The notes under the pieces were generated by a model. The model saw only the letters and a list, made by a program, of their open reading frames with translations, did not search any database and had not been told where the DNA came from. Shown piece by piece: positions 28,614 to 37,406 of a DNA stretch of 64,000 nucleotides (position 1 is the first letter of the stretch; each line of letters starts with the position of its first letter). Source of the DNA: Bacteroidetes bacterium GWF2_43_63. Lineage in GTDB: Bacteria > Bacteroidota > Bacteroidia > Bacteroidales > DTU049. The stretch covers positions 227,718 to 291,717 of the forward strand of contig MEOQ01000040.1 of the NCBI GenBank assembly GCA_001769275.1. The letters run 5' to 3'. Made by a program: the position numbers and the translations under genes.

Positions 28614-28893
28614 GTATAGCAGGATCTAAACTCTGTGCGCCTCTGTGTGCCCTCTGCGCAACTCTGTGTAATAAAAGTACCGGAATATTTTATGTTTTTT
28701 GACACATTCGGAGCTTACCCTGATCTTTTTTTAAAAAATTTTCAGATTGCAAGTGGCTGAATATCAGTCAAAAGCAAAACAATTCAATTTATTTTCATCC
28801 GGGCGTAAGGGTAAGGGTACCGGGTTGGTGTAATACCAGTGAAAACCGAAACAAACAAACAAAACAACAATAACAACTTAAAAACTTAAAGCC

Positions 28894-29730
28894 ATGAAAA
28901 CTCCAAAATTCCTCCTCGCCGCCCTGATGATCTTCTCCGTAGTTGCAACAAGCTGCCAGAAAGACGAAGACATCGAAAAACCAAATGAAGTCAACCGTAC
29001 AGCTGTTGACAATGCCAAAGCCGAAAATTCTTTTGCTGATTTGTTCAAACAAGCAAGCGACGGAATGATGCAGGCCAGCGAAACAGTAACCGGAAACCAC
29101 GCCATGTATTCTTCCTTAAGCGGAACCGCTACACTCACCATTGATCCTTATGATATGACAACTTTCCCTAAAACAGTAACCCTTGATTTCGGCTCAGCCA
29201 ATGTGCTTTGCAACGACGGCAACTACCGCAGAGGCAAAATAGTAATGGTGGCCACCGGATGGTATCACGACAGCCTCTCAGTTATTACGGTAACTCCCGA
29301 CAGCTACTATGTAAACGACAATCTGGTTGAAGGAATCGAATCGTTCACCTGCAACGGACACAATGCAGCCGGCCACATGAATCACGATGTTTATATTGAC
29401 GGAACGGTGACAGGCATTGACGGAAGCATGATCAGCTATCATTCAGAGCGCAATTACGAATGGATCGAAGGCGAACTCACCACTTTAAATCCCTGGGACG
29501 ATGTGTATCTGATTCATGGCACAGCAAACGGAACCAATATCTACGGCGAAGATTACACAATGACCATCACTTCTCCGTTGCGAGTTCAGGCCGGATGCCG
29601 CTGGATCACCGAAGGAATACTTGTTATCGAAAGCAATGGAAACCAGATGACTGTTGACTATGGAGATGGAAATTGCGATGGAACGGTGACTGTGACTGTC
29701 AATGGGAATTACTACCTTATCAACGTATAG
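28894..29730 (+). CDS. Hypothetical lipoprotein
   Basis: 278 residues. Lipoprotein signal with lipobox VATSC at about 18-22, then a charged linker and a predicted beta-rich domain with repeated Gly/Thr/Asp strands (ITVTPDSYYVND, GTVTGIDGSMISYHSERNYEW). No family recognised. The long A-rich leader (about 28840-28893, with AAACAAACAAACAAAACAAC) is typical of well-translated Bacteroidota genes without Shine-Dalgarno. No close TAnnTTTG match was found. Single gene ending at a strong terminator. Probably an outer-membrane or surface lipoprotein. Confidence 0.8.
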   Translation: MKTPKFLLAALMIFSVVATSCQKDEDIEKPNEVNRTAVDNAKAENSFADLFKQASDGMMQASETVTGNHAMYSSLSGTATLTIDPYDMTTFPKTVTLDFGSANVLCNDGNYRRGKIVMVATGWYHDSLSVITVTPDSYYVNDNLVEGIESFTCNGHNAAGHMNHDVYIDGTVTGIDGSMISYHSERNYEWIEGELTTLNPWDDVYLIHGTANGTNIYGEDYTMTITSPLRVQAGCRWITEGILVIESNGNQMTVDYGDGNCDGTVTVTVNGNYYLINV

Positions 29731-29756
29731 ATTAATTCTAAAAAAATCCTCCGAAG

Positions 29757-29780
29757 ACCACCCCTATGGGTGGTTTTTTT
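29757..29780 (+). terminator. Terminator of the 28894 lipoprotein gene
   Basis: 7-bp stem ACCACCC/GGGTGGT (29757-29763, 29768-29774), loop CTAT, followed by a run of T. Confidence 0.9.
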
Positions 29781-29823
29781 ATGGATGTAATTGCTTTTGT
29801 AAAGACATCCAGCAAAACGCATT

Positions 29824-29985
29824 TTGCAACCTAAATAAAAAATGACACAAAAGCTGCTGTCACGCTGAGCCCCGCCGCTGTCATGCTGAGCCCTGCTACT
29901 GTCACTCTGAGCGGAGTCGAAGAGTCGACAGCAGGATAAACTCCGTAGCACGAACAGCAGGATAAACTCCGTCGAAAACGAATGC
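29824..29985. repeat. Dispersed repeat, CTGTCATxCTGAGC/GGAGTCGAAG family (copy 1)
   Basis: Contains CAACCTAAATAAAAAATGAC, three CTGTCAxxCTGAGC-type segments, GGAGTCGAAG and GCAGGATAAACTCCGTCGAA. The same blocks occur at 35936-36324 and 63668-63885. Non-coding, and located between transcription units. It accounts for most of the 422-bp gap 29731-30152. Confidence 0.8.
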
Positions 29986-30120
29986 GAAAAGTTTTTTTGC
30001 AACAAAAATCAACTTTAGACAGCGTCTAAATCACTGTGTTTTTCGGACAAGCAGACATTGTTTTACACATTACTTATCAATTTTGTATTGCTAAAAATGC
30101 TTTTTTAAAGAAACAATCCT

Positions 30121-30128
30121 TATTTTTG
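30121..30128 (+). promoter_or_regulatory. -7 box TATTTTTG for the 30153 gene
   Basis: Exact TAnnTTTG match with the predicted start about 20 nt before ATG 30153. No good -33 TTG at the usual spacing. Confidence 0.5.
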
Positions 30129-30152
30129 CAGCAATAACTTAAAATCGAATTT

Positions 30153-33100
30153 ATGAACAAATTTTTCCTATGCTTATTGCTGGTCGGATTCATGATTCCG
30201 GCGATCGGGCAAACCGGTACAAAGCAGAAAGTGCAAGCGTCGTTGACGGGAATCGAGAAGCCCGTTAAAAGCTTACAATCAACCTCTGCCAACAAAGACA
30301 TTACTTGTATGGATACTTTGTATTATCCATATTTGAAAGAATCTCTGTTACCGGCAGTTGATACATTTTACAACCTGCCTACTGCACAGAATGAAATGGA
30401 AGCGCAGGCGTATCTTAATCCGGGAACCATCACGGTCAGTGGTGTTGTGTTTTTTGCCTCGAAAGCAACAACCGATGTAACTGTTGAAGTTTCTCTCTAC
30501 AATGTTGATGCATCTTTAATGCCTACAACCCTAATCGCCGGAACAACAGGAACAGTTGCTGTTACCTTAACCACTGCGGCCGAATATGCGGTAAACTTCA
30601 CAACTCCGGTTTCCGTTACCGGAAATTATGCGGTTGTTTTGAAAAATACGACCAATAAGACCTTGAATATTTTTGCAAATAATGCTTATTCAACCACCTA
30701 TGGCGAAGGACTTGGCTATTGTTACTGGGATGCCGGTACTGGCATGGCATGGATGGATCATGAAAACACCTGGGGACAGGATATGGAAATTCTTGCACAT
30801 CCAATTGTTTCATATCCAATAACTACAGATTACCTTGCTTCAGATTATACTGTCTGCCCCGGAACATCTGTTTCATTCACCATGGATGTAACACCTCTTG
30901 CGCTGATTCAGCACCGGATGTACACCTGGGACGCTTTCAGCCGTTTCTGGAGCATCACTGTGCCTGATTCAACCTTTGCATGGGATATGGGCGATGGTTC
31001 AAATCTTCTCTGGACCGGAAACCACAATTATACTTTTAATGTTTCAGGTCCTGACACAGTAGTTCTGTACACGCTCGGTGGTTTGTGGAACAGCTGTCTG
31101 GACTATGCCGGATACATTTTCACCGTCTATAATAATCCGACCGTAACTGCTACAGCAAACCCAACTGCTATTTGTCCTGGAGGCACATCTTCACTGACCG
31201 CAGGTGGCGCCAGTACCTATAGCTGGAGCACAGGTTCAGCATTGAACCCATTAACAGTGACTCCCTCCGGAACTACTACTTATTCTGTAACAGGAACCGA
31301 TGTTAATTTATGCACCAACTCTGCTACTGTAACGGTTACACAGAATCTGGCGCCAACAATCGGCATCAATGCAAGTGCAACAACAATCTGCAACGGCGGT
31401 TCAGTAACACTGACCGGAACGGGCGGGGTTGCCTATGCTTGGAGTACCGGTGCTATGACCACGGCTATTACGGTTTCTCCAACAGCAACAACCGTTTATA
31501 CAGTTGGAGGACAAGATATTAATGGATGTACCGGTAGTACATCAATAACCATTACGGTTAATCCAAAACCCACTATTGGTGCGACTGCAACTCCGGCATC
31601 TGTTTGTCCGGGCGTTCAGTCAAGTCTGTCTGCAACCGGTGGTGTAACATATGCATGGAATCCAGGTGGGTTATCAGGTACTCCGGTCAATGTCACCCCA
31701 ACTTCAACAACAATTTATTCTGTAACCGGAACCGATGCAAACAACTGTACAAACACCGCTTCCGTTACATTGAACGTGTTCACCGCACCGACAGTAGGAC
31801 TTGTTGCAGCGTTGTCTCCAATTTGTGAAGGAACGAGCACAACATTGACAGCTTCAGGAGCGATCAATTATTCATGGAGCAATGGTTTACCTGCAGGAGT
31901 TTCAAACTTAGTTTCACCGGTTAGTACAACAACTTATTCTGTAACCGGAACCGATGTAAACAACTGCAGCGCTTTTGCAACAGCAACAGTAAACGTTAAT
32001 CCTAAACCGACAGTTTTAGCTACAGCTACTCCATCAACTCTTTGCACAGGTCAAAGTACAACGCTGAGTGCAAGTGGTGCTGCGACTTACAGCTGGGATA
32101 ACGGACTTGGAACAGGAAACAATTTCAATGCTACACCCCTTGTTAATACTACATACGGAGTAACCGGAACCGATGGAAACAATTGTACCAATACAGCTTC
32201 TGTTGTAGTTAATGTTGCTCCTTGTTCTGTACCTACAGCTTCTATCACTTTTAGCGACAATGATATCTGCATTGGTCAGTCAATCACTTATACTGACAAC
32301 AGCTCGGGCGTCAATGTTGATACATGGGCATGGACATTCGCTGGTGGAAGCATTGCTGCAGCAGGAACACAAGGTCCTCACACGGTAACATACAACACTG
32401 CCGGTTCATACAATGTTACTTTGACAGTAACAGATGACAATGGCACTGATGATACAACCATCGCAATTAATGTTCATAGTTTGCCTGTTGTATCAGCTTC
32501 TGCATCTATCAATCCTGTATGTTCAGGAACAGCAACCAGTCTCACAGCCAGTGGTGCTGCGACCTACAGCTGGAATGGTGGTTCAACTGCCAATCCGTAT
32601 GCTGTCAGTCCCACTACAATGACAACATATTCTGTAACCGGAACCGATATTTACGGATGTCAGAATTCAACTTCTGTTACAGTTAACGTCAATGCGCTAC
32701 CGACCATCACACTTACCCCGTCGAACACGACGATTTGCCCCGGTGCCAGCTCAACACTTACCGCTGGAGGCGGCGTTTCATACATATGGAACCAAGGTCT
32801 GAGCGGAACAGTCAATACTGTTTCTCCTTTAGTAAACACAACCTATGCAATCACCGGAACGGATGTCAATAATTGTCAGAACACCGCTTCTGTAACCATT
32901 GTCATCAATGCTGCTCCAACCGTTAATGCTACTGCAAATCCGACTACCATTTGTGCCGGCCAGCCATCTGTACTTACTGGATCAGGAACTGCTCTTGCTT
33001 ACTCATGGGATGGTTCGACAACGACTAATCCAATCACTGTTAATCCAACTACAACTACTACTTACGTTGTTGGTGGCGCCAATATTTCTGGTTGTACAGC

Positions 33101-33842
33101 AACGGCTTCGGTCACAGTTACTGTTAATCCTGCGCCAACAATTACAGCTTCTGCAACTCCTGCAGCCGTTTGTTTGGGTGGCTCTGCCGTACTCACAGCC
33201 GGTGGTGCAACTAACTATGAGTGGACAGGATCAATCACCAACAATCCATACACGGTTACCCCAACAACTACAACAACCTACAATGTTACCGGAACCGACG
33301 GATCGGGATGCTCAAGCACAGCTTCGACCCAGGTTACTGTAAATTCGCTGCCAACAGTTACTGTTGTATTCCCAAGTGACGTTGCAACCGTTTGCCAGGA
33401 CAGTCTCGTTGCACTTTCAGGTGGTTCACCTGCAGGTGGTGTCTGGAGCGGAACCGGTGTGACCGGAAGTAATTTCCTTGCCAACACCATTGGTGCCTTT
33501 ACAGTCACATACACATACACCGATGGCAACACTTGTTCAAACAGTGCAACCGGAACCATCAATGTTGAGAATTGTACTTCAATAAGTGAATTCAGCAACA
33601 ACGAAATGGTTGTTTATCCAAATCCTGCCAGCGATGTAATCACTATTTCATTCGGCAAAGTGGACGCATCACTGGTTGAAATCTCAATGTTTGATCTTTC
33701 AGGTCGTCTCGTAAGCAACGAGGTTCTGAATCTGAATGGTTCAACTGTTGAAGTCAGCGTAAATCAGCTCCCTGCTGGTGTTTACACACTGAAAGTAAAA
33801 GCTGGATCCGATGTATTTATTACAAAGATTACCAGACTCTAA
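30153..33842 (+). CDS. Adhesin-like repeat protein with T9SS type A sorting domain
   Basis: 1229 residues. Signal peptide 1-20, an N-terminal unique region, then from about residue 330 some ten Ig/PKD-like repeats of about 71 residues with the pattern ICPGxSxxLTASGAxTYSW...TTTYSVTGTDxNxCTNTASVTV. One true PKD-like domain interrupts the series at about 695-775 (YTDNSSG...WTFAGG). The last 75 residues are a type A sorting domain (VYPNPASDVITISF...LPAGVYTLKVKAG). It resembles SprB-type surface adhesins in style. Predicted to be T9SS-exported and surface-bound. Single gene with promoter and terminator. Confidence 0.92.
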   Translation: MNKFFLCLLLVGFMIPAIGQTGTKQKVQASLTGIEKPVKSLQSTSANKDITCMDTLYYPYLKESLLPAVDTFYNLPTAQNEMEAQAYLNPGTITVSGVVFFASKATTDVTVEVSLYNVDASLMPTTLIAGTTGTVAVTLTTAAEYAVNFTTPVSVTGNYAVVLKNTTNKTLNIFANNAYSTTYGEGLGYCYWDAGTGMAWMDHENTWGQDMEILAHPIVSYPITTDYLASDYTVCPGTSVSFTMDVTPLALIQHRMYTWDAFSRFWSITVPDSTFAWDMGDGSNLLWTGNHNYTFNVSGPDTVVLYTLGGLWNSCLDYAGYIFTVYNNPTVTATANPTAICPGGTSSLTAGGASTYSWSTGSALNPLTVTPSGTTTYSVTGTDVNLCTNSATVTVTQNLAPTIGINASATTICNGGSVTLTGTGGVAYAWSTGAMTTAITVSPTATTVYTVGGQDINGCTGSTSITITVNPKPTIGATATPASVCPGVQSSLSATGGVTYAWNPGGLSGTPVNVTPTSTTIYSVTGTDANNCTNTASVTLNVFTAPTVGLVAALSPICEGTSTTLTASGAINYSWSNGLPAGVSNLVSPVSTTTYSVTGTDVNNCSAFATATVNVNPKPTVLATATPSTLCTGQSTTLSASGAATYSWDNGLGTGNNFNATPLVNTTYGVTGTDGNNCTNTASVVVNVAPCSVPTASITFSDNDICIGQSITYTDNSSGVNVDTWAWTFAGGSIAAAGTQGPHTVTYNTAGSYNVTLTVTDDNGTDDTTIAINVHSLPVVSASASINPVCSGTATSLTASGAATYSWNGGSTANPYAVSPTTMTTYSVTGTDIYGCQNSTSVTVNVNALPTITLTPSNTTICPGASSTLTAGGGVSYIWNQGLSGTVNTVSPLVNTTYAITGTDVNNCQNTASVTIVINAAPTVNATANPTTICAGQPSVLTGSGTALAYSWDGSTTTNPITVNPTTTTTYVVGGANISGCTATASVTVTVNPAPTITASATPAAVCLGGSAVLTAGGATNYEWTGSITNNPYTVTPTTTTTYNVTGTDGSGCSSTASTQVTVNSLPTVTVVFPSDVATVCQDSLVALSGGSPAGGVWSGTGVTGSNFLANTIGAFTVTYTYTDGNTCSNSATGTINVENCTSISEFSNNEMVVYPNPASDVITISFGKVDASLVEISMFDLSGRLVSNEVLNLNGSTVEVSVNQLPAGVYTLKVKAGSDVFITKITRL

Positions 33843-33860
33843 TAGAATTTATAATTCTGA

Positions 33861-33889
33861 AAAGGGCTGCCTTCGGGTGGCCTTTTTTT
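33861..33889 (+). terminator. Terminator with TTCG tetraloop
   Basis: Stem from 33861-33871 to 33876-33886 closed by C(TTCG)G, with two G-T pairs, running into a T7 tract. It ends the adhesin gene. Confidence 0.85.
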
Positions 33890-33910
33890 GTAAATGCGAA
33901 ACACGAACTT

Positions 33911-33995
33911 CAATGTGGAGATGTGCGCCTTCACGTGAGACGTGACACGGTCGGCGATGTGTGCGCTTCACACATGTGGGAATGTGAGGCGCCGC
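33911..33995. repeat. Dispersed hairpin repeat TCACGTxAxACGTGA family
   Basis: Contains ATGTGCGCCTTCACGTGAGACGTGACAC and related palindromic blocks CACACATGTGGGAATGTG. A second copy with the same order of motifs (ATGTGCGACTCACGT, GTCGATGTG) lies at 54163-54230. Non-coding. Confidence 0.6.
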
Positions 33996-34036
33996 ATACA
34001 CGTGAAAACGACATAATACTTTTGTCTTTGTCGAAT

Positions 34037-34225
34037 TGGCGCGGATTTATAATCTGTGACAGTGCTAATCCTCAGCATCTTCTTCAACCTCTCTGCGTCG
34101 CGCAGCGACCTGAGTGCGTTGAAGAAAACGTTTCACTGGATTTGTAATTCGTGACAGTTAATGCCTGGCACGGATTGCAAATCCGCGCCAGTGAAAGTTT
34201 ATAATCCGCGCCAGTGAAAGTTGTA
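34037..34225. repeat. REP-like palindromes, CGCGGATTTGCAATCCG family
   Basis: Four degenerate copies between convergent genes: 34037-34064, 34131-34156, 34165-34193 (near-perfect palindrome around CGGATTGCAAATCCG) and about 34200-34216. Same family as 19856-19915 and 63362-63394. No gene in 33843-34282. Confidence 0.7.
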
Positions 34226-34282
34226 ACGTGTAACGCCTCCCGCTTTCAGCGTGATAAATTCCACGATCTGTAACGAAAGTTT

Positions 34283-35572
34283 CTACTTAATATCCACAGA
34301 CAGCCATTCTTCGAGCGACGAAATAATTTTATTTCTTACATCATCAGGCATATCGGAAATGCGCACATTGTGGCAGTTGTCTTTATCCATGGCAAAAACA
34401 ACTTTCTGATTATCGCCGCAAACCGCTGCTGTTGCGCTCCACGGATCATCTTCTCCGTAAATGAAAATAATATTCTCAGCATCCGACTTAATGTAATTCC
34501 GCACCATCTCGAGCATTTCAGGCTTATATTGAATTGCGACGTCTTTTGGTACCAGAATGCGATTGCTGATATAATTTGATTTGATTGAAAGAAGATCACC
34601 AAGACCAATTGTATCGTAGCCATAGTATCCAACTTCGTTGTAGGCCTGGACAAAAAACGCTCCCGTGCCCTGCTGATCGTGAATTCCGTAGGTCGTAGGT
34701 GGAATTACTTTCTTCAACTGTTTGTAGAGTGTAGTGGGCTTTGAATCAGGAGAGGGAATAGATGCCGGGTTTCCGCAATACTGAAAAAACGCGAATGGAT
34801 ATTCAACTACCATATAATCTAATGTGCTGTCAATGCTCATGATCAAAGTATCTTCGGCGTTTTTCATGTCGATGGCAATATACTTTTTCATGTCTTCTCT
34901 GTTTTTCAAAACTGCACGTTGAAAAGCATGAATTTTTGTGCGTATTGAATCTTCACTCACATCCTTCAGAAAGGTGATGCAGCGCGGATCTTCATCAGCT
35001 ACTGTGAATGGCGCCACATACGAAACGGTTGCTTCCACATCGTTCGGATACAACGCGCGGTGATACACACAGGTGCTGCCACCTTTACTGGCGCCCGTTG
35101 TAACCCACTTGCCCTTATAAAATGGTTTCAACATTGAAATGATCTGATGATGATCGGCCGCAGCCTGCCTTACGTTCAGATATTTCCATGGAATGCCTTC
35201 GGGAATGCTTTTTCCGAAAAAACGATGTTCAATTACAATCTGATTGGCATTGAGGAGCGAAGTGAGTTCTTCGAGGTACCATGAATATTTGGCATGCTCA
35301 GCCGAATATCCTTCGGTTACAAGCACAGTCGGTGCATCGAAACTGCGGTGGGTTATAAACACTCTTTGCGTGAAATAACCTTTGCTGTCATCATTGTGAT
35401 CGACCGGCATTTTGACATTTAAAATGTATGATTCGCTGTATCCTTCAACTGCAGCTTTTTCGAGTACTTCCACGCCTTGAAGCTTATCAAGAAACGGCTT
35501 CAGTTCCTGTGCACGGACTTGCAGAAATGAAACAAATACAAATAAAAAGCTGAACACAAATAAGTTTCGCAT
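34283..35572 (-). CDS. S37-family-type secreted peptidase (PS-10-like)
   Basis: 429 residues with signal peptide 1-21 (FVSFLQVRAQ). Alpha/beta-hydrolase fold of the S28/S37 type. Nucleophile Ser162 in GASKGG, an upstream IEHRFFGKSIPE block typical of the family, a conserved EDPRC segment, and C-terminal GEDDPWSA and CHNVR segments likely to supply the acid and His. Members such as Streptomyces PS-10 are secreted tripeptidyl aminopeptidases. It is predicted to trim peptides in the periplasm or outside the cell. Divergent from the thiS-like gene. Confidence 0.85.
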   Translation of the reverse strand: MRNLFVFSFLFVFVSFLQVRAQELKPFLDKLQGVEVLEKAAVEGYSESYILNVKMPVDHNDDSKGYFTQRVFITHRSFDAPTVLVTEGYSAEHAKYSWYLEELTSLLNANQIVIEHRFFGKSIPEGIPWKYLNVRQAAADHHQIISMLKPFYKGKWVTTGASKGGSTCVYHRALYPNDVEATVSYVAPFTVADEDPRCITFLKDVSEDSIRTKIHAFQRAVLKNREDMKKYIAIDMKNAEDTLIMSIDSTLDYMVVEYPFAFFQYCGNPASIPSPDSKPTTLYKQLKKVIPPTTYGIHDQQGTGAFFVQAYNEVGYYGYDTIGLGDLLSIKSNYISNRILVPKDVAIQYKPEMLEMVRNYIKSDAENIIFIYGEDDPWSATAAVCGDNQKVVFAMDKDNCHNVRISDMPDDVRNKIISSLEEWLSVDIK

Positions 35573-35639
35573 AATATTATTTTTTGCAATGATACGAAAT
35601 CCCTTTGTTTTGAATGAGCTACAATCGATAAAAATCCCT

Positions 35640-35647
35640 TATGTTTG
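35640..35647 (+). promoter_or_regulatory. -7 box TATGTTTG for the thiS-like gene
   Basis: Exact TAnnTTTG match 22 nt before ATG 35670. It sets the start downstream of the longer in-frame ATG at 35589. Confidence 0.5.
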
Positions 35648-35669
35648 TACAACCAATTTCAGAAATCCG

Positions 35670-35876
35670 ATGAAAATCATGCTCAATAACACGCTGGAAA
35701 TCCTTGATGACAGCAAATCCTGGACTGTCAGAGATATTCTGGAACTGAAGAAATTTTCATTCAAACTTCTTGTCGTGAAAATCAACGGCAAGCTCATTCC
35801 CAAAACAGATTATGATATTGCATCAGTCAATGATGGAGACGATGTGATGATACTGCATCTGATGTCGGGTGGGTGA
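35670..35876 (+). CDS. thiS: ThiS-like sulfur carrier protein
   Basis: 68 residues from ATG 35670 (MKIMLNNTLEILDDSKSWTVRDIL...), a ubiquitin-fold sulfur carrier ending in the required Gly-Gly (HLMSGG). Thiocarboxylated ThiS donates sulfur to the thiazole of thiamine. MoaD is the alternative reading, but the length and N-terminal MxxxxNN pattern fit ThiS better. It stands alone, without the thiCEFGH genes that normally accompany it, so its partner is elsewhere or differs. It is divergent from the S37 peptidase gene. Confidence 0.8.
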   Translation: MKIMLNNTLEILDDSKSWTVRDILELKKFSFKLLVVKINGKLIPKTDYDIASVNDGDDVMILHLMSGG

Positions 35877-35935
35877 GATGTGCAGCGCGTTGCGCTCAAG
35901 TTGCAAGTTATAAAGTGATAAAGGCGTGTACTGAC

Positions 35936-36324
35936 CACTGCTGTCACATTGAGCCCCGCAGTCATGCTGAGCCTAGTCCGCTGTCATTCAGAGTGTCCGC
36001 CAGCTGGCGGATGTATCGAAGAACGTCAGCGGGTTTTCAATATGTCGCACATCGATACGATGAAGACCTCTGAAGCGTAATGCTAAGCGCATCATCACTC
36101 AGTGTGACAGTTTTATTTGCCCCCGCTGTCATCCTGAGCCATCCAGCGATGCGTGCCTCGCAACCTAAATAAAAAATGACACAAAAGCTTTTGTCACGCT
36201 AAGCCCCGCCGCTTTCATCCTGAGTGTTTGAATTGACGGCCAAAAAATATAAACAAGCTTCAAACGTATCGAAGGAGGCAGCGGGATAAACTCTGTCGAA
36301 GCGTCGGCAGCGAAAATCAACAGA
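35936..36324. repeat. Dispersed repeat, CTGTCATxCTGAGC family (copy 2)
   Basis: Several CTGTCATxCTGAG segments, TGTCCGCCAGCTGGCGGA (35993-36011, also present inside the hairpin at 60760), CAACCTAAATAAAAAATGAC, and an end block GTCGGCAGCGAAAATCAACA shared with copy 3 at 63865. Non-coding. With the next hairpin it fills 35877-36445. Confidence 0.75.
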
Positions 36325-36416
36325 AGAAGTCCGCCGCATAGGAGATCCCGGTTGAATCAGTATAGCTGAAACTCAGTCCTCGACCGGGAACTCAAATAGG
36401 TATTCTGTTGATTTTC
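36312..36416. repeat. Hairpin unit with perfect 14-bp terminal inverted repeats (105 bp)
   Basis: Ends GAAAATCAACAGAA (36312-36325) and TTCTGTTGATTTTC (36403-36416). Nested stem TCCCGGT/ACCGGGA inside. In design and length it matches the units at 15946-16156 and 28281-28613, but its sequence differs. The left end coincides with the end of the dispersed repeat described above. Confidence 0.7.
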
Positions 36417-36445
36417 AATTGACGAATCGTTGCAGCAATCAAAGA

Positions 36446-37363
36446 TTATTCTTCTTCACTTTCAATCATAGTCTGATAGAACAATCCGTTATCAGTTGTA
36501 AATATATTTTCCACTAACCCATCACCGTTGATATCTGCAAAAATGTTGTCTCCGAATGAGATAAACATATTCCCATAAACATATTTCGGATCAGAAAACT
36601 CGGCATCGGTTGAATTACCTTCATTCCACTGAATAAAAATGGCTTTCCCTGTTTCTTTGGTAAAAGCAGTATAGTAAGCATCAAGATCGCCATCGTTATC
36701 AATGTCAGCGAAACTGATGTAAGCAGTTGAATTATCTATGAGGCCGAGCGGTGCAAATTCTACTTGTGCAAATTCAGGTGTCTTTGCTGTACCAACATTT
36801 TCCTGCATGGCAACTCTTGATTCCTTAACACTTTGACCGGTCCTATACAGGCCAATCATATCAAGATCACGATCGCCGTCAATATCAACAAAATTCTTGT
36901 AAAAGAAATTTTCAGACAGCCCGAATCCGCAGGGCACTGCTTTATCAAAGACAGGAGCTGCTTTAGTCCCTGTATTCTCACTCCAAAGGTTTAGACTTTT
37001 AAAAGTTCCAATTCCGTTGAATTTCATTCCGAAGGCATCCAAATCTCCGTCATTGTCAATGTCAGCATAAGTGGCATTCATCAGTCCTTTCAACCCATAC
37101 GGGCGCTGTTTGGATGACTCAAATGATGGCATTTCTGATGTTCCGCAATTTTCCAGAATTACCTGGCCAAAATCGTTAGCACCCAACAAATCCAAGTCAC
37201 CGTCATTGTTAATGTCAACAACACACATCGGATATGTGTTAATCGATGAATTGAAAAGGCCTTTTGTCTCAATCCGCGTTTTCTCAGGATTAAATTGCTG
37301 AGCCAATGCCTGATTGCAAATACATGCAAAAAGGACTGACAAAGGCACCAGATAATTTTTCAT
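36446..37363 (-). CDS. Secreted FG-GAP/VCBS-like repeat protein A
   Basis: 305 residues from ATG 37363 (MKNYLVPLSVLFACICNQALAQ signal peptide); an ATG five codons upstream (37378) is also possible. About five repeats carry the calcium-binding loop D-I-D-N-D-G-D-L-D (DINNDGDLDLLG, DIDNDGDLDAFG, DIDGDRDLDMIG), as in FG-GAP beta-propellers. There is no T9SS sorting domain. The last repeat is short, so the propeller may be incomplete. It lies 43 bp downstream of a paralogue in the same orientation, so the pair is probably an operon. Periplasmic or secreted; function unknown. Confidence 0.8.
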   Translation of the reverse strand: MKNYLVPLSVLFACICNQALAQQFNPEKTRIETKGLFNSSINTYPMCVVDINNDGDLDLLGANDFGQVILENCGTSEMPSFESSKQRPYGLKGLMNATYADIDNDGDLDAFGMKFNGIGTFKSLNLWSENTGTKAAPVFDKAVPCGFGLSENFFYKNFVDIDGDRDLDMIGLYRTGQSVKESRVAMQENVGTAKTPEFAQVEFAPLGLIDNSTAYISFADIDNDGDLDAYYTAFTKETGKAIFIQWNEGNSTDAEFSDPKYVYGNMFISFGDNIFADINGDGLVENIFTTDNGLFYQTMIESEEE

Positions 37364-37406
37364 CAATTGTGTTATCATGGCAGAAAGATTGAAATTTTCA
37401 ATTCCC

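Larger units (their letters stand above)
28226..28671. repeat. Composite element with nested inverted repeats (446 bp)
   Basis: Outer terminal inverted repeats of about 44-45 bp (28226-28270 and 28628-28671) both begin TTACACAGAGTT and share ACACAGAGGCGCAC. Inside are two homologous cruciform units in the same orientation (28281-28392 and 28501-28613) separated by 108 bp. No ORF fits. Neither transcription nor mobility can be read from sequence. The base differences between the two units preserve pairing in the outer stem. It lies between divergent ppnP and a lipoprotein gene. Confidence 0.85.

Noticed and set aside
35873..36073. 66-codon ORF overlapping the end of thiS
   Set aside because: Consists of translated dispersed repeat (CTGTCATxCTGAG family).
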